A DNA stretch of 64,000 bases, taken from Hyphomonas sediminis. Its GTDB lineage: Bacteria > Pseudomonadota > Alphaproteobacteria > Caulobacterales > Hyphomonadaceae. How positions within the stretch are numbered: the first letter of the stretch is position 1; every line of letters begins with the position of its first letter. Location of the stretch: positions 1,426,001 through 1,490,000 of the forward strand of contig NZ_JAIEZP010000001.1 in assembly GCF_019679475.1 (NCBI RefSeq), given 5' to 3'. A model generated the notes under the pieces. It saw nothing but the letters and a program-made list of their open reading frames with translations. It was not told the origin of the DNA and ran no database searches. This document shows positions 9,856-18,319 of the stretch, piece after piece. Made by a program: the position numbers and the translations under genes.

Positions 9856-10602
9856 ATGCTCCATCCTGTTCGTGTCGGTATTGGCGGGTGGAACTTCGAG
9901 CCGTGGCGGGAAACCTTTTATCCGCCCGAAGTGAAGAAGGCGGGAGAGCTGGCCTATGCAAGCCGGCAGGTGACGGCGATCGAGATCAACTCAACCTTCT
10001 ATCGCGGGCAGAGCGAGGCCACGTTTGCAAAATGGGCGGATGAGACGCCGGAGGGGTTCCGCTTCACGGTGAAGGCGCACCGGGCGACGACGATCCGCAA
10101 GACGGTGGAGGATATGCGCAGCTCTGTCGGCATGTTCCTCGACGGCGGCGTGACGGCGCTGGGCGAACGGCTGGGCGCGATCAACTGGCAGTTTCCTGAC
10201 ACACGAAAGTTCGACACCGACTATTTCGGTGCTTTCCTGTCGCTGTTGCCGCCCGAGCATAAGGGCGTACGCCTGCGCCATGCGATTGAGGTGCGCAATG
10301 ACACGTTCCGGGATGAGGCGTTCACGGATCTTGTGCGCAAGCATGGCTGCGCGGTGGTGTTTGCCGATGATCCCGACTGGCCAATGCCGGACCTTGAAAC
10401 GGCCGACTTTGCCTATGCCCGCCTGCAGCAGACGCGCAGCGATCTGGAGGCAGGGTATGAGGCCGGCGAGCTGGATGCCTGGGCCAAGACACTCAAGGGC
10501 TGGGCGAAGAAGCGCGAAGTGTTCGCCTTCTTCATCGCGGGTGCAAAGGAGCGCAATCCGGCGGCGGCCAAGGCGCTGATCAGCCGGGTGGGGCGCCCCT
10601 GA
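9856..10602 (+). CDS. DUF72 (YecE-like) family protein
   Basis: This 248-residue protein belongs to the DUF72/YecE family, a TIM-barrel-like group of unknown biochemical role. Recognisable motifs are VGIGGWNFEPWRETFYPPE near the N-terminus, ITAIEINSTFYR-like (VTAIEINSTFYRGQ), FTVKAHRATTI, and AIEVRNDTF in the middle. The ATG at 9856 has AAAGGTG close upstream; a TTG at 9802 would add 18 unconserved residues. It stands alone, divergent from the glycosyltransferase and convergent with the following secreted protein. Confidence 0.85.
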   Translation: MLHPVRVGIGGWNFEPWRETFYPPEVKKAGELAYASRQVTAIEINSTFYRGQSEATFAKWADETPEGFRFTVKAHRATTIRKTVEDMRSSVGMFLDGGVTALGERLGAINWQFPDTRKFDTDYFGAFLSLLPPEHKGVRLRHAIEVRNDTFRDEAFTDLVRKHGCAVVFADDPDWPMPDLETADFAYARLQQTRSDLEAGYEAGELDAWAKTLKGWAKKREVFAFFIAGAKERNPAAAKALISRVGRP

Positions 10603-10612
10603 AGCGTCCGCC

Positions 10613-11578
10613 TTACTGGGGCATCTGCACGCCGAGCCAGGTGTCCATGCAACGCATTCTCTGCTGCTCTGTATAGGCGTCTTCCAGGCAGCGGAGATGC
10701 GGCGCGGCAGACAGGCTGTCATAATAGGCTTCGGCAGCCGTCATTCCGCCAGAGGACGGGCGGTCATAGCGACGGGGCGCGCGCGTGCTGGATTTGGCGC
10801 GGTCTTCCGCCTCCAGGGCATCGGCGCGGGCATTCAGCGCTTTGACATATTCGCCAGACAGGGCACGGTCGTTTTTCACCGTATCGGCCTCGGCAAGCAG
10901 GCGGTCGACCGTGGCCAGATACTGGCGTTCGTCCTCGCTGCCGGGCTGGATAACGCGGCCACCCCAATGAGCGCGGACCTGAGCCGCGACGGTTTCATAG
11001 CGCGTTGCGCGGCACTTCGACCAATCGCTGAAACGTTGCCATTGCTCGCCGGCCGGATTGATCCGTGTCCGGTCGAGGCTGGTGACCCCGGAGACCGAAC
11101 TGGGGGAGAGCGCGGGACGCGTGCCGCAGCTGCCATAGAAGTCCAGCATAGGCGGCGGGGATGGGGGCGATGTGGACGCCATCTGGTCGCCCGCCGTGCC
11201 ATTCACCTTCGCCAGCAGTGCTTCGGGCGCCGGGCATTGCGCGGCAGGGGCGCCGTCAGCGCTGAAGCGGATGTCACGCTGATAGCGCGCGCCGCGAGTG
11301 GGGCCGCCTTCGCCGGTTTGCGGCGCAAAGCGCATCCGGCGCACAGCGCTTCGGGCCGCGGGTTCAAACAGCGGATCGTTGCAGAGTGCGTAAGCCTCGG
11401 CGACCTTGCCGTCTTCGCCCGCGATGACCAGCGTCTTGCAGCAGCCGGAAATGCCGAGGGACGCAGCTTCGGGCGGATATTCGGGTACCGGCGGCTTGGT
11501 TGGCAGCAGCGTCCCCTGCGCCAGCGCCGGCGCAGTCAAAATGGCAAGTGCCGCGAGCAGCAGGCTGATTTTCTTCAT
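10613..11578 (-). CDS. Secreted protein with TonB C-terminal-like domain
   Basis: This 321-residue protein has a clear Sec signal peptide (MKKISLLLAALAILTAPALAQ). At about residues 35-110 is a TonB_C-like domain: PVPEYPPEAASLGISGCC, VAEAYALCNDPLFEPAARSAVRRMRFAP. The domain normally contacts the TonB box of outer-membrane receptors. Here it follows a cleavable signal rather than a membrane anchor plus Pro-rich linker, so a classical energy-transducing role is doubtful. The C-terminal two thirds, with several Cys residues (LRCLEDAYTEQQRMRCMD), are not recognised. The ATG at 11578 is preceded by GGAG at 9 bases; upstream in-frame codons are not supported. Confidence 0.65.
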   Translation of the reverse strand: MKKISLLLAALAILTAPALAQGTLLPTKPPVPEYPPEAASLGISGCCKTLVIAGEDGKVAEAYALCNDPLFEPAARSAVRRMRFAPQTGEGGPTRGARYQRDIRFSADGAPAAQCPAPEALLAKVNGTAGDQMASTSPPSPPPMLDFYGSCGTRPALSPSSVSGVTSLDRTRINPAGEQWQRFSDWSKCRATRYETVAAQVRAHWGGRVIQPGSEDERQYLATVDRLLAEADTVKNDRALSGEYVKALNARADALEAEDRAKSSTRAPRRYDRPSSGGMTAAEAYYDSLSAAPHLRCLEDAYTEQQRMRCMDTWLGVQMPQ

Positions 11579-11693
11579 CGCGGGGCGCTCCGTCTTCAAA
11601 TTATCAGGCAACTGCGTGCCGGAAGGGCTAATAAACGGTATACTTGCCCTGATTTGAAGGCAAAAAACGACTTTCGAGGAAAGCAATTCCGGC

Positions 11694-12128
11694 ATGAACC
11701 CAACGAGCATGAAAAATCAGGCGCGCTTCTCCGTGCCCACGATAGGGCCGGGCCTTTATGAGTTCACGGCGGATGTGGCGGATTTTGTGAAGGGCCGGGG
11801 TGATGGACTGCTGACATTATTCTGTCAGCATACGTCCTGCTCGCTTTTGGTGCAGGAGAATGCCGACCCGGATGTGCAGACCGACCTGACGGAATTCTTC
11901 CGCCGGATCGCGCCGTCGCTTAAGGATGCTTCGATGAGCTGGGTGCGCCACCGCACGGAGGGGCCTGACGATATGCCTGCCCATATTCGCGCGGCGCTGA
12001 CGCAAGTGTCGCTTTCAATCCCCGTGACCGGTGGCCGGCTGGCGCTGGGCACATGGCAGGGCATTTACCTGTTCGAGCACCGAGAGCAGCGCCACACACG
12101 GCAAGTGGTGGCGCATTTCTCGGCGTGA
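11694..12128 (+). CDS. yjbQ: YjbQ/UPF0047 family protein
   Basis: This 144-residue protein of the UPF0047 family (YjbQ; reported to have weak thiamine-phosphate synthase activity in some members) has the family landmarks LLTLFCQHTSCSLLVQENADPDVQTDL (His and Asn conserved) and the C-terminal LGTWQGIYLFEHREQRHTRQVVAHF. The length matches the family. A GAGGAA lies upstream of the ATG, and a second ATG six codons in is possible. It is followed by a stable hairpin shared with the convergent O-acetylhomoserine gene. Confidence 0.88.
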   Translation: MNPTSMKNQARFSVPTIGPGLYEFTADVADFVKGRGDGLLTLFCQHTSCSLLVQENADPDVQTDLTEFFRRIAPSLKDASMSWVRHRTEGPDDMPAHIRAALTQVSLSIPVTGGRLALGTWQGIYLFEHREQRHTRQVVAHFSA

Positions 12129-12130
12129 TT

Positions 12131-12157
12131 GGGAGGGGCGTGAAGGCCGCCCCTCCC
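12131..12157. terminator. Hairpin between convergent yjbQ and sulfhydrylase genes
   Basis: A 9-bp perfect GC-rich stem (12131-12139 with 12149-12157) sits in the 50-base gap between two convergent stops. No clear T run follows on either strand, so termination would be weak or factor-assisted. Confidence 0.5.
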
Positions 12158-12178
12158 ATTGAAGACATATGGGCCGGA

Positions 12179-13468
12179 TCAACCGGTGGCGTTCAGCGCC
12201 TGGTCTAGATCGGCGATCAGGTCCTGCGTGCCTTCGATGCCGATGGAGAGGCGGACGACATCCGGCGCGGCGCCCGCGGCAATCTTCTGCTCATCCGTCA
12301 GCTGACGGTGCGTGGTCGAGGCCGAGTGAATGACGAGGCTGCGCGCATCGCCCAAGTTCGCCACATGGCTGAACAGCTTCAGCGCGGCGACGAACTTCAT
12401 GCAGGCGTCATAGCCCCCCTTGAGCTGGACCGTGAACAGCGCGCCGGGGCCCTTCGGCGTGATCCGCTTGGCGCGCTCGCGGTAGGGCGAGGAGGCAAGG
12501 CCGGGATAGGTGACGCTGGCGACGGCGGGATGTTTCTCCAGCCATTCGGCAACAGTCTGAGCATTGGCGACATGCTTTTCCATCCGCAGGGAGAGGGTCT
12601 CGATGCCCATCAACGTGTAATGGGCGCCTTGTGGGTTCATGGTCATGCCCAGATCGCGCAGGCCAATCGCGATGCCATGGAAGGTGAAGGCGGCCGGGCC
12701 GAAGGTCTCGTGGAACTTCAGGCCATGATAGGCCGGCTCGGGCTGGGAAAGCGATGGGAACTTGTCCGAAGCTGACCAGTCGAACTTGCCGGAGTCGATA
12801 ATCGCGCCGCCGGTGACGGTGCCATTGCCAGTCATGTATTTCGTCAGAGAGTGGACGACCAGCGTGGCGCCATGCTCGATCGGGCGGCAGAGATAGGGCG
12901 TTGCCGTGGTGTTGTCGACGATCAGCGGAATGCCTGCGTCGTCTGCAATTTTTGCCAGCGCGTCGAGGTCGGAAATATAGCCGCCGGGATTGGCGATGGT
13001 TTCGCAGAAGATGGCGCGCGTGTTCTCGTCAATCGCGGCCTTCACGGCGGCCAGGTCTTCAGTGTCGACAAGTTTGGCAGACCAGCCGAAGCGTTTGAAG
13101 GTCTGCGTGAACTGGGTAAGCGTGCCGCCATAGAGGCGGGTGGAGGCAACGATGTTGCGACCCGGCGCCATCAGCGGGAACAGCGCCATGATCTGCGCGG
13201 CGTGGCCCGAGGAACAGCAGACAGCGCCCGCGCCGCCCTCCAGCGCAGCAAGGCGGTTCTGCAGGGCGCCAATGGTCGGGTTTGTCAGACGCGAATAGAT
13301 GTAGCCGACTTCCTGAAGCCCGAAGAGGGCGGCGGCATGATCCGCGTCACGGAACACATAGGAGGTAGACTGATAGATAGGCACCTGGCGCGCGCCGGTT
13401 GCCGGGTCCGGCGGGGTGCCCGCATGAACCTGCGCTGTTTCAAATTCCTTGTACTGGCCGTCGCTCAT
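12179..13468 (-). CDS. metY: O-acetylhomoserine aminocarboxypropyltransferase (sulfhydrylase)
   Basis: This 429-residue enzyme of the Cys/Met-metabolism PLP family forms homocysteine (or methionine) from O-acetylhomoserine and a thiol in the cytosol. Diagnostic features are FETAQVHAGTPPDPATGARQVPIYQSTSYVF at the N-terminus, the YSRLTNPT motif, the SSGHAAQ phosphate-binding region, and the Schiff-base lysine in VVHSLTKYMTGNG (Lys at about 210). The N-terminal wording is that of the MetY type rather than MetB/MetC. The ATG at 13468 has AAGGGAG 7 bases upstream. A longer in-frame reading to 13558 is not supported. Confidence 0.9.
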   Translation of the reverse strand: MSDGQYKEFETAQVHAGTPPDPATGARQVPIYQSTSYVFRDADHAAALFGLQEVGYIYSRLTNPTIGALQNRLAALEGGAGAVCCSSGHAAQIMALFPLMAPGRNIVASTRLYGGTLTQFTQTFKRFGWSAKLVDTEDLAAVKAAIDENTRAIFCETIANPGGYISDLDALAKIADDAGIPLIVDNTTATPYLCRPIEHGATLVVHSLTKYMTGNGTVTGGAIIDSGKFDWSASDKFPSLSQPEPAYHGLKFHETFGPAAFTFHGIAIGLRDLGMTMNPQGAHYTLMGIETLSLRMEKHVANAQTVAEWLEKHPAVASVTYPGLASSPYRERAKRITPKGPGALFTVQLKGGYDACMKFVAALKLFSHVANLGDARSLVIHSASTTHRQLTDEQKIAAGAAPDVVRLSIGIEGTQDLIADLDQALNATG

Positions 13469-13517
13469 CGGCGTGCTCCCTTTAATTTTTGATGCAAGTG
13501 AAAGATCTGTTAGCGGA

Positions 13518-14363
13518 TCAGTTGAATGTGTTGCAGGCGTCCGGCGTGGCGCTGTCATAGCCCCGGCGCAGCCAGGTCATGCGCTGTTCGGCGGTGCCAT
13601 GGGTGAACGCTTCTGGCGTCACGCGGCCCTGCATCCGTTTCTGGATCATGTCGTCGCCAATGGCATTGGCGGTTTTCAGGCCCTCTTCCAGATCGCCGGG
13701 TTCAAGCGCCACGGCGCCGCCGGAGATGCGCGCCGCATTCGCCGCCCAGAAGCCGGCATAGCAGTCAGCCTGCAGTTCCAGCGCGATGGAGTATTGGTTG
13801 GCTTCTTCCTGGTTGCGCGCCTGTTGCTGTGCCTGGCGCACCTTTTGCGAGGCGCCGGTCAACGTCTGCACATGATGGCCGAACTCGTGCGCGATGACAT
13901 AGGCCTTGGCAAAGTCCGCGCCCGAGGCGCCCAGCTGGGTCTGCATGTCCTGCCAGAAGCCGAGATCGAGATAGACGGTCTGGTCGGCCGGGCAATAGAA
14001 GGGGCCCATCGCCGCCTGGCCAAAGCCGCAGCCGGTATTGGTGCCCTGCTCGTAGAGTACGACGCGCGGCTCGGTATAGCCGTCCAGCGAGCGGCTCCAG
14101 ACATCATTGATATTGGCGCCGATCACATCGACGAAGAGGCCGGCATCGTCTTCCGGCGTGCCTTCAACGCCTGCCTGCTGGGTCGCGGTGCCAGGTTGCT
14201 GGCTGGCGATTTCGGCGATCTGCTGGGGCTCCATGCCAAAGACGAAATAGCCGATCAGGGCGATGATGATGACGCCAATGCCACCGCCGCCAACCGCTGC
14301 TCCGGGGCTCATGCCGCGCCGGTCTTCGATGTTGCCGCCTCTGCGTCCGCCCTGCCATTTCAT
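13518..14363 (-). CDS. YpfJ-type neutral zinc metallopeptidase, membrane anchored
   Basis: This 281-residue protein has the layout of the YpfJ/KPN_00495 family. A short charged N-terminus (MKWQGGRRGGNIEDRRG) is followed by a Gly-rich segment, one transmembrane helix (about 29-44), and a periplasmic domain with the zincin motif HEFGHH at about 159-164. CGFGQAAMGPFYCP and YLDLGFW precede the motif as in relatives. No function has been established that I can name, but the active-site residues are present. The ATG at 14363 has AAGGAG 7 bases upstream. The gene follows the same orientation as the sulfhydrylase but is separate in function. Confidence 0.87.
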   Translation of the reverse strand: MKWQGGRRGGNIEDRRGMSPGAAVGGGGIGVIIIALIGYFVFGMEPQQIAEIASQQPGTATQQAGVEGTPEDDAGLFVDVIGANINDVWSRSLDGYTEPRVVLYEQGTNTGCGFGQAAMGPFYCPADQTVYLDLGFWQDMQTQLGASGADFAKAYVIAHEFGHHVQTLTGASQKVRQAQQQARNQEEANQYSIALELQADCYAGFWAANAARISGGAVALEPGDLEEGLKTANAIGDDMIQKRMQGRVTPEAFTHGTAEQRMTWLRRGYDSATPDACNTFN

Positions 14364-14533
14364 CGCGCGTCTCCTTTGGGCATCTGCCTGCCATGGGGAC
14401 TTTACAGCCATATGGCGGGGGAGGGCCAGCCTTCAGCGATCAGGCGCGGTAAAGCGACGCTTGAGCAATTGTTACGGCGCCTTGGCGCGCGCCGCGCCCG
14501 TCGCCATATCCTGCGCAGAGCAGGAGCCCGCGG

Positions 14534-14935
14534 ATGAGACTGAACCAGGTGACCGTCCCTTGTATCGACTATGAGGCAAGTTGCGCATTCTACATGGCGC
14601 TGGGGCTTACGCGGATCGTTGATTCCGGGCCGCGCTACGCCCGGTTCGAATGTCCGGCAGGCGAGGGCGGCGAGCCTTCCACCTTCTCGCTGCACAGCGT
14701 TGACAGCGTGGCCGAGGGCGAAGGCGTCCGCGTCTATTTCGAGGTCGAGAACCTGGCAGCGGAGGTGGGCCGTCTCTGCATGCACGGCATTCATCCGGCA
14801 GAAGGCCCGGTCGAGCAAAGCTGGCTGTGGGCGGAGGCCTGGTACCGCGATCCCGCGGGCAACCGCATCTGCCTTTACACTGCCGGCAAGGCCCGCCGCT
14901 TCCCGCCCTGGCGGGTGGACGGGCGCGCCGAATAA
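14534..14935 (+). CDS. VOC/glyoxalase-fold protein
   Basis: This small 133-residue protein has the vicinal-oxygen-chelate fold. The first beta-alpha-beta module is LNQVTVPCIDYEASCAFYMALGLTRI, and the second ends in YRDPAGNRICLYTAG. The family includes glyoxalase I, dioxygenases and antibiotic-binding proteins; the ligand here cannot be assigned. The ATG has AGGAG 7 bases upstream. It is convergent with the hydrolase gene, with only three bases between the stops. Confidence 0.8.
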   Translation: MRLNQVTVPCIDYEASCAFYMALGLTRIVDSGPRYARFECPAGEGGEPSTFSLHSVDSVAEGEGVRVYFEVENLAAEVGRLCMHGIHPAEGPVEQSWLWAEAWYRDPAGNRICLYTAGKARRFPPWRVDGRAE

Positions 14936-14938
14936 GGT

Positions 14939-15703
14939 TCAGCGCCCGGCGTTCAGGAAGGCAATGATCGCTTCGGGGAATGCCGGATCGCCCACGGCGG
15001 TGATATGGTTGCCCTTCAGGGTAATATGCTCCGCGCCGGGAATAATCTGCGCGAGATTTGGGCCGGAGCCATTGTCGGTGTCCTTGTCGCCGGTCAGCAC
15101 CAGCGCGGGAATCTTGAAAGTCTCCAGCAGGTCGCGCCCGGTATAGAGGCGGGCGGATAGCGCCGCACGGTAGCCTTCCAGCGTGCCGCCGGTCGCCGCT
15201 GCGCGGGCGCGCATGCTGGCGGCTTCAGGCGTGTCGGCTCCGGCGATGGCCGCATCGAGCGCAGCGCGGAAGGCGTCGTTTCGCTTCGTGTCGGTCTCGT
15301 CGGCGGCTGCATCACCAATGCCGCCGAGGATGAGGCGGGCGCCCGCGCGGGAGAGCAAATGGTAGCGCAGGGCGCTCAGCGCCCCCATCGAATAGCCCAC
15401 CACGCCATAGGGCTGCTGGCCCAGATGTTTCATCAGGGCGATCTGGTCGCGCGCGATGGCGTCGCGTGGCCAATCGGCGGCGTTGGTGCTGGCCGGGGAG
15501 GCGCCATGGCCGCGCAGGTCCGGCGCAATGACGGCGTAACCGGCGGCGGCAATTTTCTGCGCGATGCCGGGCCCGAGCCAGTTGATCTCCGCATTGCCGG
15601 TAAAGCCATGCAGCAGCAGGACCGGCGGGCCGTCGCCGAGCGTCTGATAGCTGATCGGCGTCCCGTCGAAGGAAGCGAAGGTCCGGGGCTGTAGCTGTGA
15701 CAT
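14939..15703 (-). CDS. Alpha/beta-fold hydrolase
   Basis: This 254-residue protein has the oxyanion loop LLLHGFTGNAEINW, the nucleophile elbow GYSMGA (Ser at about 105), an acid candidate in VLTGDKDTDNG and the catalytic His in LKGNHITAV near the C-terminus, so the triad is complete. The substrate is unknown. The ATG at 15703 is chosen because a GGAAAG lies about 10 bases upstream; a GTG 12 codons earlier (15739) is an alternative. Confidence 0.82.
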   Translation of the reverse strand: MSQLQPRTFASFDGTPISYQTLGDGPPVLLLHGFTGNAEINWLGPGIAQKIAAAGYAVIAPDLRGHGASPASTNAADWPRDAIARDQIALMKHLGQQPYGVVGYSMGALSALRYHLLSRAGARLILGGIGDAAADETDTKRNDAFRAALDAAIAGADTPEAASMRARAAATGGTLEGYRAALSARLYTGRDLLETFKIPALVLTGDKDTDNGSGPNLAQIIPGAEHITLKGNHITAVGDPAFPEAIIAFLNAGR

Positions 15704-15778
15704 GCGGGTGGGTCTTTCCGGCAAAACGTGCCTGCGCACGCTGCCGGTCTGAACGCCGCTGTCAATTGCTGGCGGGTG

Positions 15779-16690
15779 TTAGCGCTCTTTCGGGTCGAGC
15801 GCGTCGCGCAGGCCGTCGCCGATGAAGTTCAGGGCGAGCAGGGTGATTGACATGACGCCTGCCGGAAGCAGCAGCATCCAGGGCTTGTCTTCCATCATCT
15901 TGGCGCCGTCGGAAATCAGCACGCCGAGCGAGGTCAGCGGCTCGTTCACGCCGAGGCCAAGGAAGGAGAGGAAGCTTTCCGCCAGGATCACCACCGGGAT
16001 GGTCAGCGTCACATAGACCGCCACCGGGCCGATCACGTTGGGCAGGATGTGGCGCGTGATGATGCCGGCGCGGGAGACACCGGCGGCGCGGGCGGCCTCG
16101 ATGAATTCCTTGCCCTTCAGGGCGAGGGTCTGGCCGCGCACGATACGGCTCATCGTCAGCCATTCGATGGCGCCGATGGCGGCGAAGATCAGCACGATAT
16201 TCCGCTCGAACACGGTCAGCAGGAGGATCACGAAGAAGATGAAAGGCAGGGCGTAGAGCACGTCCACGATGCGCATCATCAGATTGTCCACGCGTCCGCC
16301 AATATAGCCGGCGGTTGCGCCCCAGCTGACGCCGATGATGAGCGAGACGACGGTCGCCACAACGCCGACCATCAGCGAGATGCGCAGGCCGATCATGGTG
16401 CGGGCGAAGAGGTCCCGGCCCTGCAGGTCGGTGCCGAAGATGTGCCAGTTCTCCAGGGTCGGCGCGATGGTGCGCAGGTCCGAAATGGTGCGGTAGTCAT
16501 GCACCCAGACCATCGGCCCGAAGACGGCGACCAGCACCAGGAAGCCGATGATCCACATCGAGGTGACGGCAGCGCGGTTGCGCAGCAGGCGGGCGCGGGC
16601 ATCATCCCAGAGCGAACGGCCACCGCTGATGGCCGTCTTGACCGCTTCGACACGGCCCGTGGGATCAAGAACAGGATCGATCTGGGCCAT
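15779..16690 (-). CDS. oppC: Oligopeptide ABC transporter permease OppC
   Basis: This 303-residue inner-membrane permease is strongly OppC-like. It has the cytoplasmic N-terminus GRSLWDDARARLLRNRAAVTS, the extracytoplasmic FGTDLQGRDLFARTMIGLRISLMVG block, the EAA loop KGKEFIEAARAAGVSRAGIITRHILPNV that couples to the ATPase, and a C-terminal FIGDGLRDALDPKER. About six transmembrane helices are visible. Its ATG overlaps the oppB stop by one base (TGATG), so the two are cotranslated. No oppD/oppF ATPase gene is adjacent, and oppA lies 3 kb away in the opposite orientation. Confidence 0.92.
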   Translation of the reverse strand: MAQIDPVLDPTGRVEAVKTAISGGRSLWDDARARLLRNRAAVTSMWIIGFLVLVAVFGPMVWVHDYRTISDLRTIAPTLENWHIFGTDLQGRDLFARTMIGLRISLMVGVVATVVSLIIGVSWGATAGYIGGRVDNLMMRIVDVLYALPFIFFVILLLTVFERNIVLIFAAIGAIEWLTMSRIVRGQTLALKGKEFIEAARAAGVSRAGIITRHILPNVIGPVAVYVTLTIPVVILAESFLSFLGLGVNEPLTSLGVLISDGAKMMEDKPWMLLLPAGVMSITLLALNFIGDGLRDALDPKER

Positions 16691-17661
16691 CAGTCGTATT
16701 TCACTTTCGGATCGAGCATCGCGTAGAGGATGTCTGCGACGAGGTTGAGCACGATGATCAGGGCGGCGTAGACGATGATCGCGCCCATCACGAGGGTGTA
16801 GTCACGGTTGAGCGCGCCATCGACGAAATAGCTGCCGAGACCGGGCAGGCCGAAGACCTTTTCGATCACGACCGAGCCGGTCATCACACCGGCCATGGCC
16901 GGGCCCGCATAGGACACCAGCGGCAGCAGCGCGGCGGGCAGGGCGTGGCGGACGATCACATCGCGCTCGGCAAGGCCTTTGGCGCGGGCTGTGCGGATAT
17001 GGTTGGAGCGCATCGTCTCGATGATCGAGGCGCGCATCAGGCGCGAGATGATGGCGATCTGGGGCAGGGCGAGGGTAACCACCGGCAGGGTCATGTTGTG
17101 CAGGCTCATGCCTATATTGGGCCATGTGCCGAGGCCGCCGACCGCAAAGATGCCCATTCCCAGCGAGAAGATGAGGATCAGGATCGGGCCGGTCACGAAG
17201 GTGGGCACCGAGATGCCGAACATCGCAAAGCCCATGACCCCGTAATCGGCCGCCGAGTTTTGCCTGAGCCCGGCGAATATTCCCAGCGTCGTGCCAATAA
17301 TGAGGGCCACAACCATGGTGAATGCGCCGATGGTCATGGAGATCGGCAGTCCGTCGCCGATCAGGTCGTTCACGCTCTTGCCGAGGGTCTTGTAAGAGGG
17401 GCCGAAGTCGCCCTGCAGCACGCCGCCGACATAGTCGAAATATTGCTCGTGAAGCGGCTTATCGAGGCCGAATTTTTCCGCAATGGCGCGTTCTGTGGCA
17501 GCCGGCAGCTTGCGCTCGCCATCGAAAGGTCCCCCCGGCGCAGCGCGCATCATCAGGAAGGCAACCGTAATAATCGCCAGCATTGTGGGGATGGCAATGA
17601 GAAGGCGCCGGAGCAGATAGCCCCATGGAATACGCCGAAAAGCTCGCTGGAGCGTCGTCAC
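16690..17661 (-). CDS. oppB: Oligopeptide ABC transporter permease OppB
   Basis: This 323-residue permease carries OppB hallmarks: LLRRLLIAIPTMLAIITVAFLMMRAAPGGPFDGER at the N-terminus, GDFGPSYKTLGKSVNDLIGDGLP, the EAA motif RTARAKGLAERDVIVRHALPAALLP, and the C-terminal GLPGLGSYFVDGALNRDYTLV. It forms the membrane channel with OppC for peptide import. The start is GTG at 17661 with AAGAGG about 11 bases upstream. It heads a two-gene minus-strand operon and is divergent from the DUF442 gene across a 133-base gap. Confidence 0.92.
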   Translation of the reverse strand: MTTLQRAFRRIPWGYLLRRLLIAIPTMLAIITVAFLMMRAAPGGPFDGERKLPAATERAIAEKFGLDKPLHEQYFDYVGGVLQGDFGPSYKTLGKSVNDLIGDGLPISMTIGAFTMVVALIIGTTLGIFAGLRQNSAADYGVMGFAMFGISVPTFVTGPILILIFSLGMGIFAVGGLGTWPNIGMSLHNMTLPVVTLALPQIAIISRLMRASIIETMRSNHIRTARAKGLAERDVIVRHALPAALLPLVSYAGPAMAGVMTGSVVIEKVFGLPGLGSYFVDGALNRDYTLVMGAIIVYAALIIVLNLVADILYAMLDPKVKYD

Positions 17662-17794
17662 GTGAGAAAAAGCCTCTTATCACAAGAGTTTGCACGGCCG
17701 AGGCCAGCCGCCTCCTTGGCAGCGCCCCCAACACTCCTTAACTTGTCGGGCTCGCCGATCAAGCGATGGCTGCAGGAGCAGGAGATTTTTGAGT

Positions 17795-18205
17795 ATGGCT
17801 GACATCCGCCGCGTCACTGCTGACTTTGCTGTAGCGCCCCAGATTTCCGAAGCCGACGTGGAAGAAATTGCCGCGGCCGGTTTCAAGACAATCGTTGCCA
17901 ATCGCCCCGATGGCGAGGGCGGCGTGGACCAGCCCCGGATGGGTCCGATTCGCGTAAAAGCTGAGTCCCTTGGCCTGACCTTCGCCGCATTGCCGTTTTC
18001 CGGCGCGCCGACGCCTGAGATTGTCGAACGCATGGCGCAGATCCTGAACGAAGCGCCTCAGCCTGTCCTGGCCTATTGCCGGACCGGCACCCGCTGCATC
18101 ACGGCCTGGGCACTGGTCCATGCCGGGCAGGGCGCCGGCGATGACATCATCGACGCGGCGGCCGGGGCAGGGTATGATCTCTCCAGCCTTCGCGAGCTGC
18201 TCTGA
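17795..18205 (+). CDS. DUF442 / TIGR01244 phosphatase-like protein
   Basis: This 136-residue protein resembles the beta-lactamase-hydrolase-like (DUF442) domain, which has a dual-specificity-phosphatase fold. It contains FAVAPQISEADVEEIAAAGFKTIVANRPDGE and the active-site loop CRTGTR at about residues 95-100, the usual CRSGTR signature of this group. In some species the domain is fused to a metallo-beta-lactamase involved in sulfide oxidation; here it stands alone. The ATG at 17795 has GGAG upstream at a longish spacing. Confidence 0.82.
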   Translation: MADIRRVTADFAVAPQISEADVEEIAAAGFKTIVANRPDGEGGVDQPRMGPIRVKAESLGLTFAALPFSGAPTPEIVERMAQILNEAPQPVLAYCRTGTRCITAWALVHAGQGAGDDIIDAAAGAGYDLSSLRELL

Positions 18206-18319
18206 TTCCAGCGGGGACTACACTTGCGCCGTAAAGCGGGTGTTGATGCAGACGCCGAGCCGTGCGAGGGCTCTGACCGAAGAGATTCCGCCGGGGGCGG
18301 CGTATCAGGAGTAGAGCGT

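Noticed and set aside
13469-13558. N-terminal extension of the O-acetylhomoserine sulfhydrylase
   Set aside because: It overlaps the end of the neighbouring peptidase gene and lacks conservation, and AAGGGAG supports the start at 13468.
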